Shown piece by piece: positions 37,809-49,933 of a DNA stretch of 64,000 nucleotides (position 1 is its first letter; every line of letters starts with the position of its first letter). The notes beneath the pieces were generated by a model that saw nothing but the letters and a program-made list of their open reading frames with translations, was not told the DNA's origin and ran no database searches. A program made the translations under genes and the position numbers. The stretch is from Microbacteriaceae bacterium (GTDB taxonomy: Bacteria; Actinomycetota; Actinomycetes; Actinomycetales; Microbacteriaceae), in NCBI GenBank assembly GCA_025352325.1, contig JANXTR010000037.1, positions 1-64,000 on the forward strand, written 5' to 3'.

Positions 37809-39143
37809 TCAGTCTGGCGTGATGTTCTCGTTGTCGGCGAAGCGGTTTTGCGGGTCGTAGACGGTCTTGGCCGCGCGGAGTCGTGCGAGCGTCGCCGGCG
37901 GGTACATGGCCGCGACGACGTGGGGGCCGACCTCGCTCGTGAAGTTGCCGTAGCTGCCGAGCGAGAGGGCGGCGACGGGAGCCCACGCCTCCGACACGCG
38001 GCCGGAAGCCGCGGGAGCTCCCGGCGGGAGGAACTCGACGATGTTGACGATCACCTGGGCGCTCCGATGGGCGAAGGCCGTGGCATCCGGCGCGACGCGT
38101 CCGAAGGCGCCTCCGAGGAATCGCACCGTGAAGACCGACGGGCCGAGCTGATCGCGGGCGGCGAGAACCACATCGATCGCGGCGGTGTCGAAGGTGCCGA
38201 GCAACGCGTCGCGCACGGTGACGTTCGGGATCGGCGCGCCCGGGCCGCCGGGGAGCTCAGCCAGCAGACCGCGATAGTCGCTTGGCGTCACCGTGGAGTC
38301 GACGACGCCGGGAAGCGCAAGCAGGGGCGCGATGGCGGCGCGGGATTCCGCAGAATCCTCGGCTGCGTAGACCGCGACGACGTGATGGACGAACGCGAAG
38401 TCGGGGCCGGGCGGCCCGTTCGGGATGACCGCGAAGGTCGCATTGAGCTGCTCCGGCGCGGTCAGCATGACGTCGCGCAGGGCGCGGAGGGTTTCGCCGA
38501 GACGGGACGGATCGAGGTGCAGCTCGATGGCGAGGACCTCACCGAGCGGATGCGCCTGGAAGCGGAGCGAGGTGACGACGCCGAAGTTGCCGCCGCCCCC
38601 GCGCAGCGCCCAGAAAAGCTCGGGGTTCTCGTCGGCGGAGGCCGCGACGAGCTCACCCGAGGCGAGCACCACCACCGCGCCGATCAGGCTGTCGAGGGCG
38701 AGGCCGTCGCGTCGCACCAACCAGCCGATGCCGCCGCCGAGAGTGAGACCGCCGACGCCGATCGCCGCGGTATCGCCCGACGAGACCGCGAGCCCGTGCT
38801 GCTGCAGCTCGGTCGCGACGTCGCCCCAGACCGCGCCCGGACCGACCTCGAGGATGCCGTCGTCTCCGGTCACGACGATCGACGACAGCGCATGCAGGTC
38901 GATGAGTACGCGATCCGCGCCGGGGGAGAAGATCGGTCCGGCGTGGCCTCCACTTCGGACAGCCACGCGCAGACCCTCGGCGGTCGCGAAGCGCACCGCC
39001 GCGACGACGTCGTCCGCCGATGCGGCGGCCACGATGACCGCGGGGCCCGGTGCGCTGTACATGGCCAGGGCCTCGGCGAAGCCGTCGTTGTCGGGGGAGA
39101 ACACAGTGCCGGAGACATCGCTCCGGAGCGTGGAAAAATCCAT
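37809..39143 (-). CDS. FAD-linked oxidase (BBE-like), mono-covalent type
   Basis: A 444-residue flavoprotein of the PCMH/berberine-bridge class. The FAD domain has VAVRSGGHAGP, whose H67 is the usual 8-alpha-histidyl attachment, followed by the GxGGLTLGGGIGWL region. The Cys that makes the second covalent bond in bicovalent enzymes is absent (GDTAAIGVGG). The C-terminus has the BBE motif VYDPQNRF. It oxidises an unknown substrate with O2 as the likely acceptor. The ATG at 39143 begins the homologous region. It is followed by 20 bp before the convergent esterase stop. Confidence 0.9.
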   Translation of the reverse strand: MDFSTLRSDVSGTVFSPDNDGFAEALAMYSAPGPAVIVAAASADDVVAAVRFATAEGLRVAVRSGGHAGPIFSPGADRVLIDLHALSSIVVTGDDGILEVGPGAVWGDVATELQQHGLAVSSGDTAAIGVGGLTLGGGIGWLVRRDGLALDSLIGAVVVLASGELVAASADENPELFWALRGGGGNFGVVTSLRFQAHPLGEVLAIELHLDPSRLGETLRALRDVMLTAPEQLNATFAVIPNGPPGPDFAFVHHVVAVYAAEDSAESRAAIAPLLALPGVVDSTVTPSDYRGLLAELPGGPGAPIPNVTVRDALLGTFDTAAIDVVLAARDQLGPSVFTVRFLGGAFGRVAPDATAFAHRSAQVIVNIVEFLPPGAPAASGRVSEAWAPVAALSLGSYGNFTSEVGPHVVAAMYPPATLARLRAAKTVYDPQNRFADNENITPD

Positions 39144-39153
39144 GCGACCGAAG

Positions 39154-41643
39154 CTACAGCGAGCGGCCGACGCTTCCGACCACTCCGTCGAGCGGGGTCC
39201 CCGAGGCATCGCGCTTGGCGTCGGAGTCGGGCAGGGTGCGGGCCGCGCCGTCCGCCGCCACGGCCAGCGCGGGCGCCGGACCCACCCAGGCCAGCGCCAG
39301 CGCGGCCTCGCCCTTGAGGAAGGCGTGCGCTCGCACGCCGCCGGTCGCGCGCCCCTTGGCCGGGAACTCGCCGAACGCCGTGACCTTCGCACGCCCCGGA
39401 TCGGCGCCCGGCAGCGTGTCCAGCGGCGTCGACACCGTGACGACGATGACGTCGGATGCCGAGTCGACCGCTCCGAAGAAGAGGGCGGTCGCGCGGGCGC
39501 TGAGGTTGATCCCCGCCATCCCACCCGCTGCCACGCCCTGCGGGCGCACCTGCCCGGCACCGAAGTGGAGCAGCTGGGCGTCGGAGGTCACGAACACGAG
39601 TTCCTCGGCATCCGGCCCCTGTGCGACGCCGATCACCTCGTCGCCGGGCTTGAGCGACACGATGTCAAAGTCGGGCCGGTTGGGGTATCCGCCGGCGGTA
39701 ACGCGCTTGACGATGCCCTGCGCCGTTCCGAGGGTGATCGGCAGCTCGGAGGCGAGCGAGACCAGCCCGAGCACGCGCTCCTTCTTGTCGGTTAGCCCGA
39801 GGTAGTCGTTGATACGCGCGCCGGCCGCGAGCTGCACCGAGTTCGCCGGCACCGACGGCAGGTCGACCGGGGTGAAGCGCACCAGACGCCCGCGCGAGGT
39901 GATCGCGCCGAGCTCGCCGCGGGTGGTTGACACCACGGTCGACAGGATCGCGTCATGCCGATTCCGACGCGTCGCGGCGGCGGGCGGTTCCGTGCCCTCC
40001 GGCAGGTCGACCCGCACGGCGCGTCCGGTCGTCGAGAGCACCACCATCGTGGGCAGGTCGGCGATCTCGAGGGCCGGTCCACCGGATGCCGCGGCGCGAC
40101 GCTGAGCGGGCGTGACCGCCGCACCCCCGCGCGCCTCGGTGAGCAGCGTGCGACGTGGCGTGCCGAACCGCTCGGCCACCTCATCCAGCTCCTGCGTGAC
40201 CAGAGCGCGCAGCGCGGCAGGCGATGCCAGCAGCGTCTCGAGCTCGGCGATCTCGGAGCGCAGCGTGTCGCGCTCGGTCTCGAGCTCGATGCGGCTGAAG
40301 CGGGTGAGGCGGCGCAGCTGGAGCTCGAGGATGTAGTCGGCCTGGAGGGTGCTCAGGTCGAACACGTCCATCAAGCGCGCGCGCGCCTGCGCGGTGTCGT
40401 CACTGCTGCGGACGACCTGGATGACCTCGTCGATGTCGAGGATCGCGACGAGCAACCCCTCGACCAGGTGCAGACGCTCTTGGCGACGCAGCAGGCGGTA
40501 ACGGGACCGGCGCGTGACCACCGAGACGCGGTGATCGAGGTAGACACGCAGCAGCTCGCGGAGCCCGAGGGTCTGCGGCTTTCCGTTGACCAGGGCGACG
40601 TTGTTGATCGAGAAGCCGTCCTCGAGCGGGGTCAGCCGGTAGAGCTGCTCGAGCACGCCCTCCGGGCTGAAGCCGGTCTTGATCCCGATGACGAGCCGCA
40701 TGCCGTTCTTGCGATCGGTGAGATCGGTGACGTCGGCGATGCCGGTGATCTTCTTGGCGTTGACGCCGTCCTTGATCTTCTCGATGACCTTCTCGGGGCC
40801 GACCAGGTAGGGCAGCTCCGTCACCACGAGGCCGGTACGGCGCGCGGACAACTGCTCGACCGTGACCTTCGCCCGGGTCTTGAACGAGCCGCGGCCGGTC
40901 GCGTAGGCGTCCTTGATGCCCTCCAGGCCGACGATCGTGCCGCCGGTGGGAAGATCGGGGCCGGGCACGTAAGCCATGAGCTCCTCGAGCGTGGCATCCG
41001 GGTTGTCGAGCAGGTGGTGCGCGGCCGCCGCCACCTCGATGAGGTTGTGGGGAGCCATGTTGGTGGCCATGCCGACGGCGATGCCGCTCGAGCCGTTGAC
41101 GAGCAGGTTCGGGAACGCCGCGGGCAGCACCTCGGGCTGGGTGAGTTGGTTGTCGTAGTTGGGAACGAAGTCGACGACGTCCTCATCGAGGTCGTCGGTC
41201 ATTGCGACGGCAGCGGCCTGCATGCGCGCCTCCGTGTAGCGGGCCGCGGCGGGGCCGTCGTCGAGCGAGCCGAAGTTGCCGTGACCGTCGACGAGTGGCA
41301 CGCGCATCGTGAAGTCCTGCGCGAGACGCACCAGCGCGTCGTAGATCGCGGTGTCGCCGTGCGGGTGCAACCGTCCCATCACGTCGCCGACGACGCGGGC
41401 GCTCTTGATGTGGCCGCGATCTGGACGCAAGCCCATCTCGCTCATCTGGAACAGGATGCGTCGCTGAACGGGCTTCAGGCCGTCGCGAGCGTCCGGGAGG
41501 GCCCGCGAGTAGATGACGGAGTACGCGTACTCGAGGAACGAGCCCTGCATCTCGGCGGAGACGTCGATGTCCTCGATGCGTTCGCCGGGGCCCGTGGTCG
41601 TGCCCGCGGGCGCGGAGGACGGGGTGGTTTCGGGGGGAGTCAT
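39154..41643 (-). CDS. parC: DNA topoisomerase IV subunit A
   Basis: The DNA breakage-reunion subunit. The 829-residue protein has the N-terminal catalytic core with [14 protein letters not shown], the quinolone-determining region ([19 protein letters not shown]) and the active-site Tyr Y136 (AARYTEARM), then a coiled region ([20 protein letters not shown]) and a C-terminal beta-pinwheel with degenerate repeats. No GyrA-box of the QRRGGKG type is visible, which supports ParC over GyrA. parE is nearby in the same region. Confidence 0.92.
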   Translation of the reverse strand: MTPPETTPSSAPAGTTTGPGERIEDIDVSAEMQGSFLEYAYSVIYSRALPDARDGLKPVQRRILFQMSEMGLRPDRGHIKSARVVGDVMGRLHPHGDTAIYDALVRLAQDFTMRVPLVDGHGNFGSLDDGPAAARYTEARMQAAAVAMTDDLDEDVVDFVPNYDNQLTQPEVLPAAFPNLLVNGSSGIAVGMATNMAPHNLIEVAAAAHHLLDNPDATLEELMAYVPGPDLPTGGTIVGLEGIKDAYATGRGSFKTRAKVTVEQLSARRTGLVVTELPYLVGPEKVIEKIKDGVNAKKITGIADVTDLTDRKNGMRLVIGIKTGFSPEGVLEQLYRLTPLEDGFSINNVALVNGKPQTLGLRELLRVYLDHRVSVVTRRSRYRLLRRQERLHLVEGLLVAILDIDEVIQVVRSSDDTAQARARLMDVFDLSTLQADYILELQLRRLTRFSRIELETERDTLRSEIAELETLLASPAALRALVTQELDEVAERFGTPRRTLLTEARGGAAVTPAQRRAAASGGPALEIADLPTMVVLSTTGRAVRVDLPEGTEPPAAATRRNRHDAILSTVVSTTRGELGAITSRGRLVRFTPVDLPSVPANSVQLAAGARINDYLGLTDKKERVLGLVSLASELPITLGTAQGIVKRVTAGGYPNRPDFDIVSLKPGDEVIGVAQGPDAEELVFVTSDAQLLHFGAGQVRPQGVAAGGMAGINLSARATALFFGAVDSASDVIVVTVSTPLDTLPGADPGRAKVTAFGEFPAKGRATGGVRAHAFLKGEAALALAWVGPAPALAVAADGAARTLPDSDAKRDASGTPLDGVVGSVGRSL

Positions 41644-41655
41644 AAGATCGAGGCC

Positions 41656-42780
41656 ATGTTACCGGCGGCCCGATTGCCTTCAGCGAGGGCTCACCGGTTC
41701 AGCCTGGCCGACGTGCTCCCGAATTGCCTCGACGCACTGCAGGGTCGTCGCGGAGCGCTGGGCCTCGCACCCGTGACCCACGCCGTCGTGCTGCTGGTCG
41801 ACGGCCTCGGCACCCCCGCATTGACTCCTCGTGCCGGCCACGCCCGCACCTTGGCCTCGCGACTCGCGATCGACGGCTCGATCTCATCGGTGTTCCCCAC
41901 GACGACGGCCGCCGCCCTTGCGACACTCACGACGGGTACCCCGCCCGGCGAGCACGGATTGGTCGGGTACACGGTCTTCGACGCCGCGCACGATCGGGTC
42001 GTCAACCAGCTCACGGGCTGGGACGCGGCGATGACGGCGGACTGGCAACGGGTGCCGACCCTCTTCGAGACGGCGGATGCCGCGGGCCTGGCGTCGATCG
42101 CGATCGGGCCTGCCCGCTACCGGGAGTCGGGTTTCACGCACGCCGTCCTCCGTGGAGCGGAGTACCGCTCCGGCGCCTCCGTCGCAGACCGCCTCGCGCG
42201 GGCTGCTGAGGCGCTCTCCGGGCCGCCAGCGCTCGTCTACGTCTATGTGCCCGAACTCGACTCCGCCAGCCACGCACACGGCCTCGATTCACCGAACTGG
42301 GTGTCGGCCCTCGAGGAGTTGGATGCCGCGGTCGCCGGCTTCCTCCCACGACTCGGCCGCACCCACGGCCTGCTGGCCACGGCCGACCACGGCGTCGTCG
42401 ACGTGCCCCACGAGGCGCAGCGCCTGGTGCCGCTCGAACTGCTCGAGGGGGTGCGTCATGTCGCGGGGGAGCCGCGCTGCCTGCAGCTGCACCTCGAGCC
42501 CGGGGAGTCGCACGACGTGCACGCCGAGCGCTGGCGAGCGGCCGAGGGCAATCGCGCCTGGGTCGCGACCCGCGCCGAGGCAATCGAGGCCGGGTGGTTC
42601 GGTCGAGTCGCCCCCGAGGTGCTCCCACGCATCGGCGACGTGCTCATCGCGGCGCGCAAGCGGATCGCGTACTACGTCGATCCGGACGACACCGGCCGCA
42701 AGATGATCGGCCAGCACGGTTCGCTCTCGCCGGACGAACTGACGATCCCGCTGCTGAGGTTCGGCGTCTTCGCCCCCTGA
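41656..42780 (+). CDS. Alkaline phosphatase superfamily (nucleotide pyrophosphatase/phosphodiesterase-like) protein
   Basis: A 374-residue metallo-phosphoesterase. VVLLVDGLG (Asp49) gives the first metal ligand, [20 protein letters not shown] the Thr nucleophile region (82-84), [11 protein letters not shown] and [11 protein letters not shown] the remaining Asp/His ligands. No signal peptide is apparent. The substrate is unknown. It is divergent from parC with only 12 bp between the starts, so their promoters must overlap coding sequence or the transcripts are leaderless. Confidence 0.9.
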   Translation: MLPAARLPSARAHRFSLADVLPNCLDALQGRRGALGLAPVTHAVVLLVDGLGTPALTPRAGHARTLASRLAIDGSISSVFPTTTAAALATLTTGTPPGEHGLVGYTVFDAAHDRVVNQLTGWDAAMTADWQRVPTLFETADAAGLASIAIGPARYRESGFTHAVLRGAEYRSGASVADRLARAAEALSGPPALVYVYVPELDSASHAHGLDSPNWVSALEELDAAVAGFLPRLGRTHGLLATADHGVVDVPHEAQRLVPLELLEGVRHVAGEPRCLQLHLEPGESHDVHAERWRAAEGNRAWVATRAEAIEAGWFGRVAPEVLPRIGDVLIAARKRIAYYVDPDDTGRKMIGQHGSLSPDELTIPLLRFGVFAP

Positions 42781-42955
42781 GCGCAGGTCTCCCGACACCG
42801 ACGCGTCCACCTCCGCGGCGAACCGGCGCAATCTGCTCCAAAACGTTGCGGTTGCAGCACTTTGCGACGTTTCGATGCAGGTGGCAGCGGCGATCCGCCA
42901 CTCGCGAGCCGTTCCGAGACGGACGCCCGCGGAAAGAAGCAGCGGATCCGAGGGC
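42781..42955. other. Convergent spacer with an imperfect inverted repeat
   Basis: No gene. AAACGTTGC (42841-42849) and GCGACGTTT (42864-42872) form an imperfect nine-base stem with a 14-base loop, possibly a terminator shared by the phosphodiesterase gene and sepH. Confidence 0.4.
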
Positions 42956-43987
42956 CTACAGGTCGTCGTCGGGACGCGCCCCGAACACGATCTCGTCCCA
43001 GCTCGGCATCGACGCGCGGCCGCGTCGCTTGCCGAGCGGACCGGTCTCGCGGGTGGCGCCGGCGGAGGGCGTCCCCTTCGAGGTGACGGGGGCGCCGGAG
43101 GCGGTGTCCAGCGGGATATCGATGAGGCGAACGCTGCCCGTCGAGGGATGCGCGGCCATGGATTCCTCGTGCTCGAGGTCCATCGGGTCCCGCTCTCCGC
43201 GACGACGACGCAGAGCCTCGAGGAGGTCGGCGGTCTGGTGATGCCCGGCGGGCGCGTCATCCGGGTCGCCGGCATCGATCTCGATAACTGAGATCATCGA
43301 AACGGATTCGACGACGGACTCACCCGAGTCGCTCTCGGTGACATGGAAGGCACCACTGTCGAATCGGCCCGTGTCGCCGAGCTGCTCGTCGAGCGGTACA
43401 GCGCGCAGGCGCGGGAGCAGGCTCGCCGGCATGTCGCCCTGCTGCGACAGCGAGACGGCTTCCGTGTTCAGCGGAGCGAGCGCACTCTTCTTCGGTTCGA
43501 ACGACCAGCGGGCGTCGCGCTCGATCGTCTGGTTGACGAAGGTGAGCTTGACGATCCATCCGCCGCCCTGCTCCTTCCAGCTCGCCCAGCGTTCGCCGAT
43601 GGCGCCCATTTCTGCGAGCCGGCTGCGAATCACGGATCCGAATGTCGCGCCGCCGAGCAGCGGATCGGTCTCGATTGCGGTGTGCACGGCGACATTGAGC
43701 GCTGATTCAATGACGTATTCGCGCTCCGCGAGCACCGGTCCTTCGAAGCGCTGGATGTAATCCAGCGGCGCTCCGGTGACGGCGGCGACGTCCTCGGCCG
43801 ACATGCCCGAGCGGATGTGGGACTGGATGTCGCGGGGCGCGAGCTTGCGCACCCCCCCGGGTTCCGGGGCTGTTTGCCGCAATCGCGACTTCAACACGTC
43901 GTCGATGGGCAGCCGGAACCGCGTCCCTTCGTCGGAAGCGACGAGGAGTGCCCCGTCTTCCACTCCGATGACCTTGAGCTCTTCCAT
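42956..43987 (-). CDS. sepH: Septation protein SepH (DUF3071)
   Basis: SepH binds FtsZ and stimulates its assembly during division in actinobacteria. The 343-residue protein has the conserved N-terminal DUF3071 domain with an HTH-like part (MEELKVIGVEDGALLV, KLAPRDIQSHIRSGMSAEDV, VTGAPLDYIQRFEGPVLAER; about 1-180), a disordered acidic middle, and the conserved end GRASMPSWDEIVFG. It is divergent from the DUF4193 gene, as in many relatives. Confidence 0.92.
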   Translation of the reverse strand: MEELKVIGVEDGALLVASDEGTRFRLPIDDVLKSRLRQTAPEPGGVRKLAPRDIQSHIRSGMSAEDVAAVTGAPLDYIQRFEGPVLAEREYVIESALNVAVHTAIETDPLLGGATFGSVIRSRLAEMGAIGERWASWKEQGGGWIVKLTFVNQTIERDARWSFEPKKSALAPLNTEAVSLSQQGDMPASLLPRLRAVPLDEQLGDTGRFDSGAFHVTESDSGESVVESVSMISVIEIDAGDPDDAPAGHHQTADLLEALRRRRGERDPMDLEHEESMAAHPSTGSVRLIDIPLDTASGAPVTSKGTPSAGATRETGPLGKRRGRASMPSWDEIVFGARPDDDL

Positions 43988-44185
43988 GCTGAACGACCTC
44001 CAGCCGTCACGAAACATCGAAATGATTGCACGAGGTGACGCAGAATCCCGGGAATATCGCGGGCGCGCCGTCAGTTGAGGCGGACACGGCGAAGAGTACT
44101 TCTCAACGGTTTGCTTATCGAGGTCCGATGTTGCAGACTGTCGCCGCCGATAGCGACACTCACGGCACTTGAGAGATGGATGGGA

Positions 44186-44476
44186 ATGGCAACCGACTAC
44201 GACGCCCCGAGGAAGACGGACGAGGACACTGACTCGATCCAGGCCCTTCAGGAGCGTGTTCCGGACAAGATGTCGGGTGTCGTCGATGTGGATGACGCCG
44301 ACAACCCGGGCTTCGAGCTCGGGGGCTCCGACCTCTCCGACCTCGACCTCGACGTCGTCGTACTGCCGCCTCAGGCGGACGAGTTCACCTGCGTGAACTG
44401 CTTCCTCGTGAAGCTGCAGTCGCAGTTCGACCACGACACGAAGCTCGGGCCGCTCTGCTCCGAGTGCGCTGCCTAG
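44186..44476 (+). CDS. DUF4193 small zinc-binding protein
   Basis: A 96-residue acidic protein: MATDYDAPRKTDEDTDS, an Asp-rich centre (GGSDLSDLDLDVVVLPP), and a C-terminal CVNCFLVKLQSQ...CSECAA zinc site. DUF4193 is a near-universal actinobacterial family of unknown function, usually divergent from sepH. ATG 44186 is chosen for the GATGGGA just upstream. The stop is shared with the convergent DUF3093 gene (CTAG at 44473-44476). Confidence 0.93.
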   Translation: MATDYDAPRKTDEDTDSIQALQERVPDKMSGVVDVDDADNPGFELGGSDLSDLDLDVVVLPPQADEFTCVNCFLVKLQSQFDHDTKLGPLCSECAA

Positions 44477-44931
44477 TTCTTCACTGAACCCGGCGCCGTC
44501 GCGGTACCGAGGGTGGCGGCCAGCTTGCGCGGCTGACGGCTCGACACGAGCCAGTACGGCGTTGGATCGCTTGGGTCGTCGAGTTCGACGCGCACGACCC
44601 CGGGGATCCAGCCGCGCAGTAGCAGCCAGGCGCGGGCATCCAGATGGGTGCCGCGCTCGGCGGTGGCCGCGGCGCCCTCGAAGGCCTCGGCCGAGGCGAC
44701 GGCGGTGCGGGGCAGGCGGGCACGTCCTGCGGAGAAAAGTTCGGCCGTAATCTCAATCGTCGGTGTGGTCAGCAGCAGAGTGACGACGATCGCGCCGTAG
44801 AGCACGATCGCGCAGATGATGCCCGCGATCGTGGAGATCGGCAGGAAGACCAACAGGCTCGCGGGGATCACCAGCGCGGTGGCGATGAATACCCACGGCG
44901 CAGGCCAAAGGCGCTCCCGATAGATCGGCAT
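44473..44931 (-). CDS. DUF3093 membrane protein
   Basis: A 152-residue protein starting MPIYRERLWPAPWVFIATAL, with two transmembrane helices (about 12-30 and 33-54) followed by a soluble domain ending TPYWLVSSRQPRKLAATLG. This matches DUF3093, an actinobacterial family encoded beside dut and DUF4193. Function unknown. It is divergent from dut, with 32 bp between the starts. Confidence 0.9.
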   Translation of the reverse strand: MPIYRERLWPAPWVFIATALVIPASLLVFLPISTIAGIICAIVLYGAIVVTLLLTTPTIEITAELFSAGRARLPRTAVASAEAFEGAAATAERGTHLDARAWLLLRGWIPGVVRVELDDPSDPTPYWLVSSRQPRKLAATLGTATAPGSVKN

Positions 44932-44963
44932 GGACCTATTCGACCATGGGCTAGCCTCGGTTT

Positions 44964-45434
44964 GTGACCGAGTCCGTCGAGGTGCTGCTGCGCGGACCCG
45001 AGCCGCCGCAGTACGCCCACGCGGGAGATGCCGGCGCGGATCTACTGTCGGTGGATGACGTGGTGATCGCTCCGGGCGAGCGCGCCGTAGTCGGCACCGG
45101 TGTCTCGATCGCCCTGCCGGATGGCTTCGTCGCCTTCGTGGTCCCGCGCAGTGGACTCGCCGCCAAGCACGGCATCACCATTGTGAACGCGCCCGGCACC
45201 GTCGACGCCGGCTACCGCGGCGAGATCCGCGTGACCCTGCTCAACACCGACGCGTCCGAGCCGTACACCGTGCGGGTGGGCGATCGGATCGCGCAGCTCG
45301 TCGTCATGCCCGTCGCCCGGGCCCGCTTCATCCCCGTCGAGCGTCTGCCCGGCACCGAACGGGGTCAGGGCGGCTTCGGCTCGACCGGCTACCGCGCCCC
45401 CGAATCCAGCACCACGTCAGGAGTCTCCGCGTGA
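44964..45434 (+). CDS. dut: dUTP diphosphatase
   Basis: Hydrolyses dUTP to dUMP, keeping uracil out of DNA and feeding dTMP synthesis. The 156-residue trimeric enzyme shows the five family motifs: AGDAGADL, PRSGLAAKHGI, NAPGTVDAGYRGEI, RIAQLVV and the flexible C-terminal arm RGQGGFGSTG. The start is GTG. The stop overlaps the DUF3710 start by four bases. Confidence 0.97.
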   Translation: MTESVEVLLRGPEPPQYAHAGDAGADLLSVDDVVIAPGERAVVGTGVSIALPDGFVAFVVPRSGLAAKHGITIVNAPGTVDAGYRGEIRVTLLNTDASEPYTVRVGDRIAQLVVMPVARARFIPVERLPGTERGQGGFGSTGYRAPESSTTSGVSA

Positions 45435-46045
45435 GCGACACCCCCAGCGCCGCCGCCGTCCCGGAGGAGCACCCGAAGTCGGCCCCGATCGATCGGGAGA
45501 CCAACGGACCGCTCGACGAGTCCGAGGCGAACCATGTGCGCCCGTACGTCGACCTCGGGGGAGTCAAGGTGCTTCCGCGTCCCGAGCTCGCCCTGCGGCT
45601 CGAGGTCGAGGAGGGTGGAACGCGGGTCGTCGCGGTCGCGCTCGACTACGCCGGCTCCACGCTGCAGGTGCAGCCGTTCGCGGCGCCGCGCAACAGCGGC
45701 CTGTGGCACGAGATCCGCGAGCAGATCGTCGAGCAGATCTCGCGCCAGGGCGGCACGACCACCACGGCCCCCGGTCCCTTCGGTCCCGAGATCCGTGCCG
45801 AGATCCCGTCGCCGGGCGGCGAGAGCAGTCGGATGGCGCGCTTCGTCGGGGTGGATGGCCCGCGCTGGTTCCTCCGCGGCGTCATCAGCGGCCAGGCCCT
45901 CGTCGACCCGGATGCCGCCGCGCGCATCGAGGAGCTGTTCCGTAGCATCGTCGTAGTGCGCGGCTCGACGCCGATGCCGCCCCGCGATCTCATCCCGCTC
46001 CAGGTGCCGTCGTCGATGGCTGGCGGCACCCCACAGAGCGTCTGA
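45431..46045 (+). CDS. DUF3710 protein
   Basis: A 204-residue soluble protein of the actinobacterial DUF3710 family: an acidic N-terminus (EEHPKSAPIDRETNGPLDES), then YVDLGGVKVLPRPELALRLE, GLWHEIREQIVEQI, and GVDGPRWFLRGVISGQAL. Function unknown. It is translationally coupled to dut upstream and to the DUF3159 gene downstream (one-base overlap), so the three form an operon. Confidence 0.92.
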   Translation: MSDTPSAAAVPEEHPKSAPIDRETNGPLDESEANHVRPYVDLGGVKVLPRPELALRLEVEEGGTRVVAVALDYAGSTLQVQPFAAPRNSGLWHEIREQIVEQISRQGGTTTTAPGPFGPEIRAEIPSPGGESSRMARFVGVDGPRWFLRGVISGQALVDPDAAARIEELFRSIVVVRGSTPMPPRDLIPLQVPSSMAGGTPQSV

Positions 46046-46782
46046 TGCCCGAGGATCCCGAGCCCACAGCCCCGGAGCCCGCAGCCCAGGGACCGGATCT
46101 GCGCGAGCAGATGGCCCAGGCGGTCCGCCGGTCAGGACTCGGCCGTGTCGCCCCTGATCAGGCGCCGTCCGCCGCGACGCTGCTGATCGCGATGGGCGGA
46201 GTCCGGGGGATCGTCGAGTCGATCCTCCCCGGGCTGCTGTTCCTCATCTCTTTTACTGTCACTCGCAACATCTGGGCTTCGGTGGCGGCCCCGGTGGTCA
46301 TCGCCGTCGTCTTCATCGTCATCCGACTGGTCCGTCGCGAGCCGATCACCTCGGCGATCGTCGGTGCTCTTGGCATCATCATCTCGGCGGTCATCGCCCT
46401 GGTGACCGGCCGCCCCGAGAACAACTTCGTGCCCGGTTTCTTCATCAACGGCGCGATCCTGCTGGCGATGCTCGTCAGCCTCGTCGCGCGCCGGCCGCTG
46501 CTCGGCATCCTCGGTTCGTTGCTACTGAGCGATCCCGAGTGGCGCCAGGATCGGGCTCAGCTGCGCGTCGCGTACATCGCCACCTGGTTCTGGGTGGGTC
46601 TCGCTGTCATCCGGCTCGGCGTGGAGCTGCCGCTCTACCTCCTCCACGACACCCCGGCTCTCGCCGCCGCGCGACTGATCACCGGCGTCCCGCTGTACGC
46701 GGTGATCCTCTGGCTGACCTGGCTGGTGATGCGCACCGCGTGGACCGCTCCCGTACGCGTGGAGGACACGCCGCCGAGCTGA
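46045..46782 (+). CDS. DUF3159 membrane protein
   Basis: A 245-residue protein with a soluble N-terminus (about 1-45) and five or six hydrophobic segments. VRGIVESILPGLLFLISFTV and IRLVRREPITSAIVGALGII, then TGRPENNFVPGF match DUF3159, the gene normally found between DUF3710 and aconitase or TrkA-type genes in actinobacteria. Function unknown. Confidence 0.92.
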   Translation: MPEDPEPTAPEPAAQGPDLREQMAQAVRRSGLGRVAPDQAPSAATLLIAMGGVRGIVESILPGLLFLISFTVTRNIWASVAAPVVIAVVFIVIRLVRREPITSAIVGALGIIISAVIALVTGRPENNFVPGFFINGAILLAMLVSLVARRPLLGILGSLLLSDPEWRQDRAQLRVAYIATWFWVGLAVIRLGVELPLYLLHDTPALAAARLITGVPLYAVILWLTWLVMRTAWTAPVRVEDTPPS

Positions 46783-46823
46783 GCTCGGGCGGGCGGCATC
46801 CATTCGGCCGCTGAGGTAATGTG

Positions 46824-46837
46824 TCTTGATGTCGAGA
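46824..46837 (+). promoter_or_regulatory. Dyad TCTTGATGTCGAGA upstream of acnA
   Basis: A 14-bp interrupted palindrome (TCTnGA-N2-TCnAGA) centred about 120 bp before the acnA ATG. It has the form of a winged-helix regulator site and sits in a spacer that otherwise holds no gene. The regulator is unknown. Confidence 0.4.
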
Positions 46838-46951
46838 TAAATCGACGGGCAGGCGCCGGCTCCGATGAGGCGACCCGGGCTTAGGGTTGCCTTGCTGGAA
46901 TGTGCCACGCTGCGGCCAGCAGGATGGTCGAAGACGAGCAAGGGAGACGCC

Positions 46952-49758
<2,807 letters not shown>

Positions 49759-49768
<10 letters not shown>

Positions 49769-49788
49769 CCGACTGAGGTCAGACCAGG
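49759..49788 (+). terminator. Perfect 12-bp-stem terminator overlapping the acnA stop
   Basis: CCTGGTCTGACC (49759-49770) pairs completely with GGTCAGACCAGG (49777-49788) around a six-base loop; the acnA TGA lies inside the left arm. Confidence 0.85.
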
Positions 49789-49933
49789 CAACGGAAGAGC
49801 ATCTGCACGGCGCGCGATCCGGCACGGAACTCTCCGTGCAGTACGCCGAGCGATGCGGGTCGATCATGCTATCGACTCCGCGTACTCCGCGCCATCCCGG
49901 CCGGCTCCCGTACACCTTGGGTAGGCTCGAATC

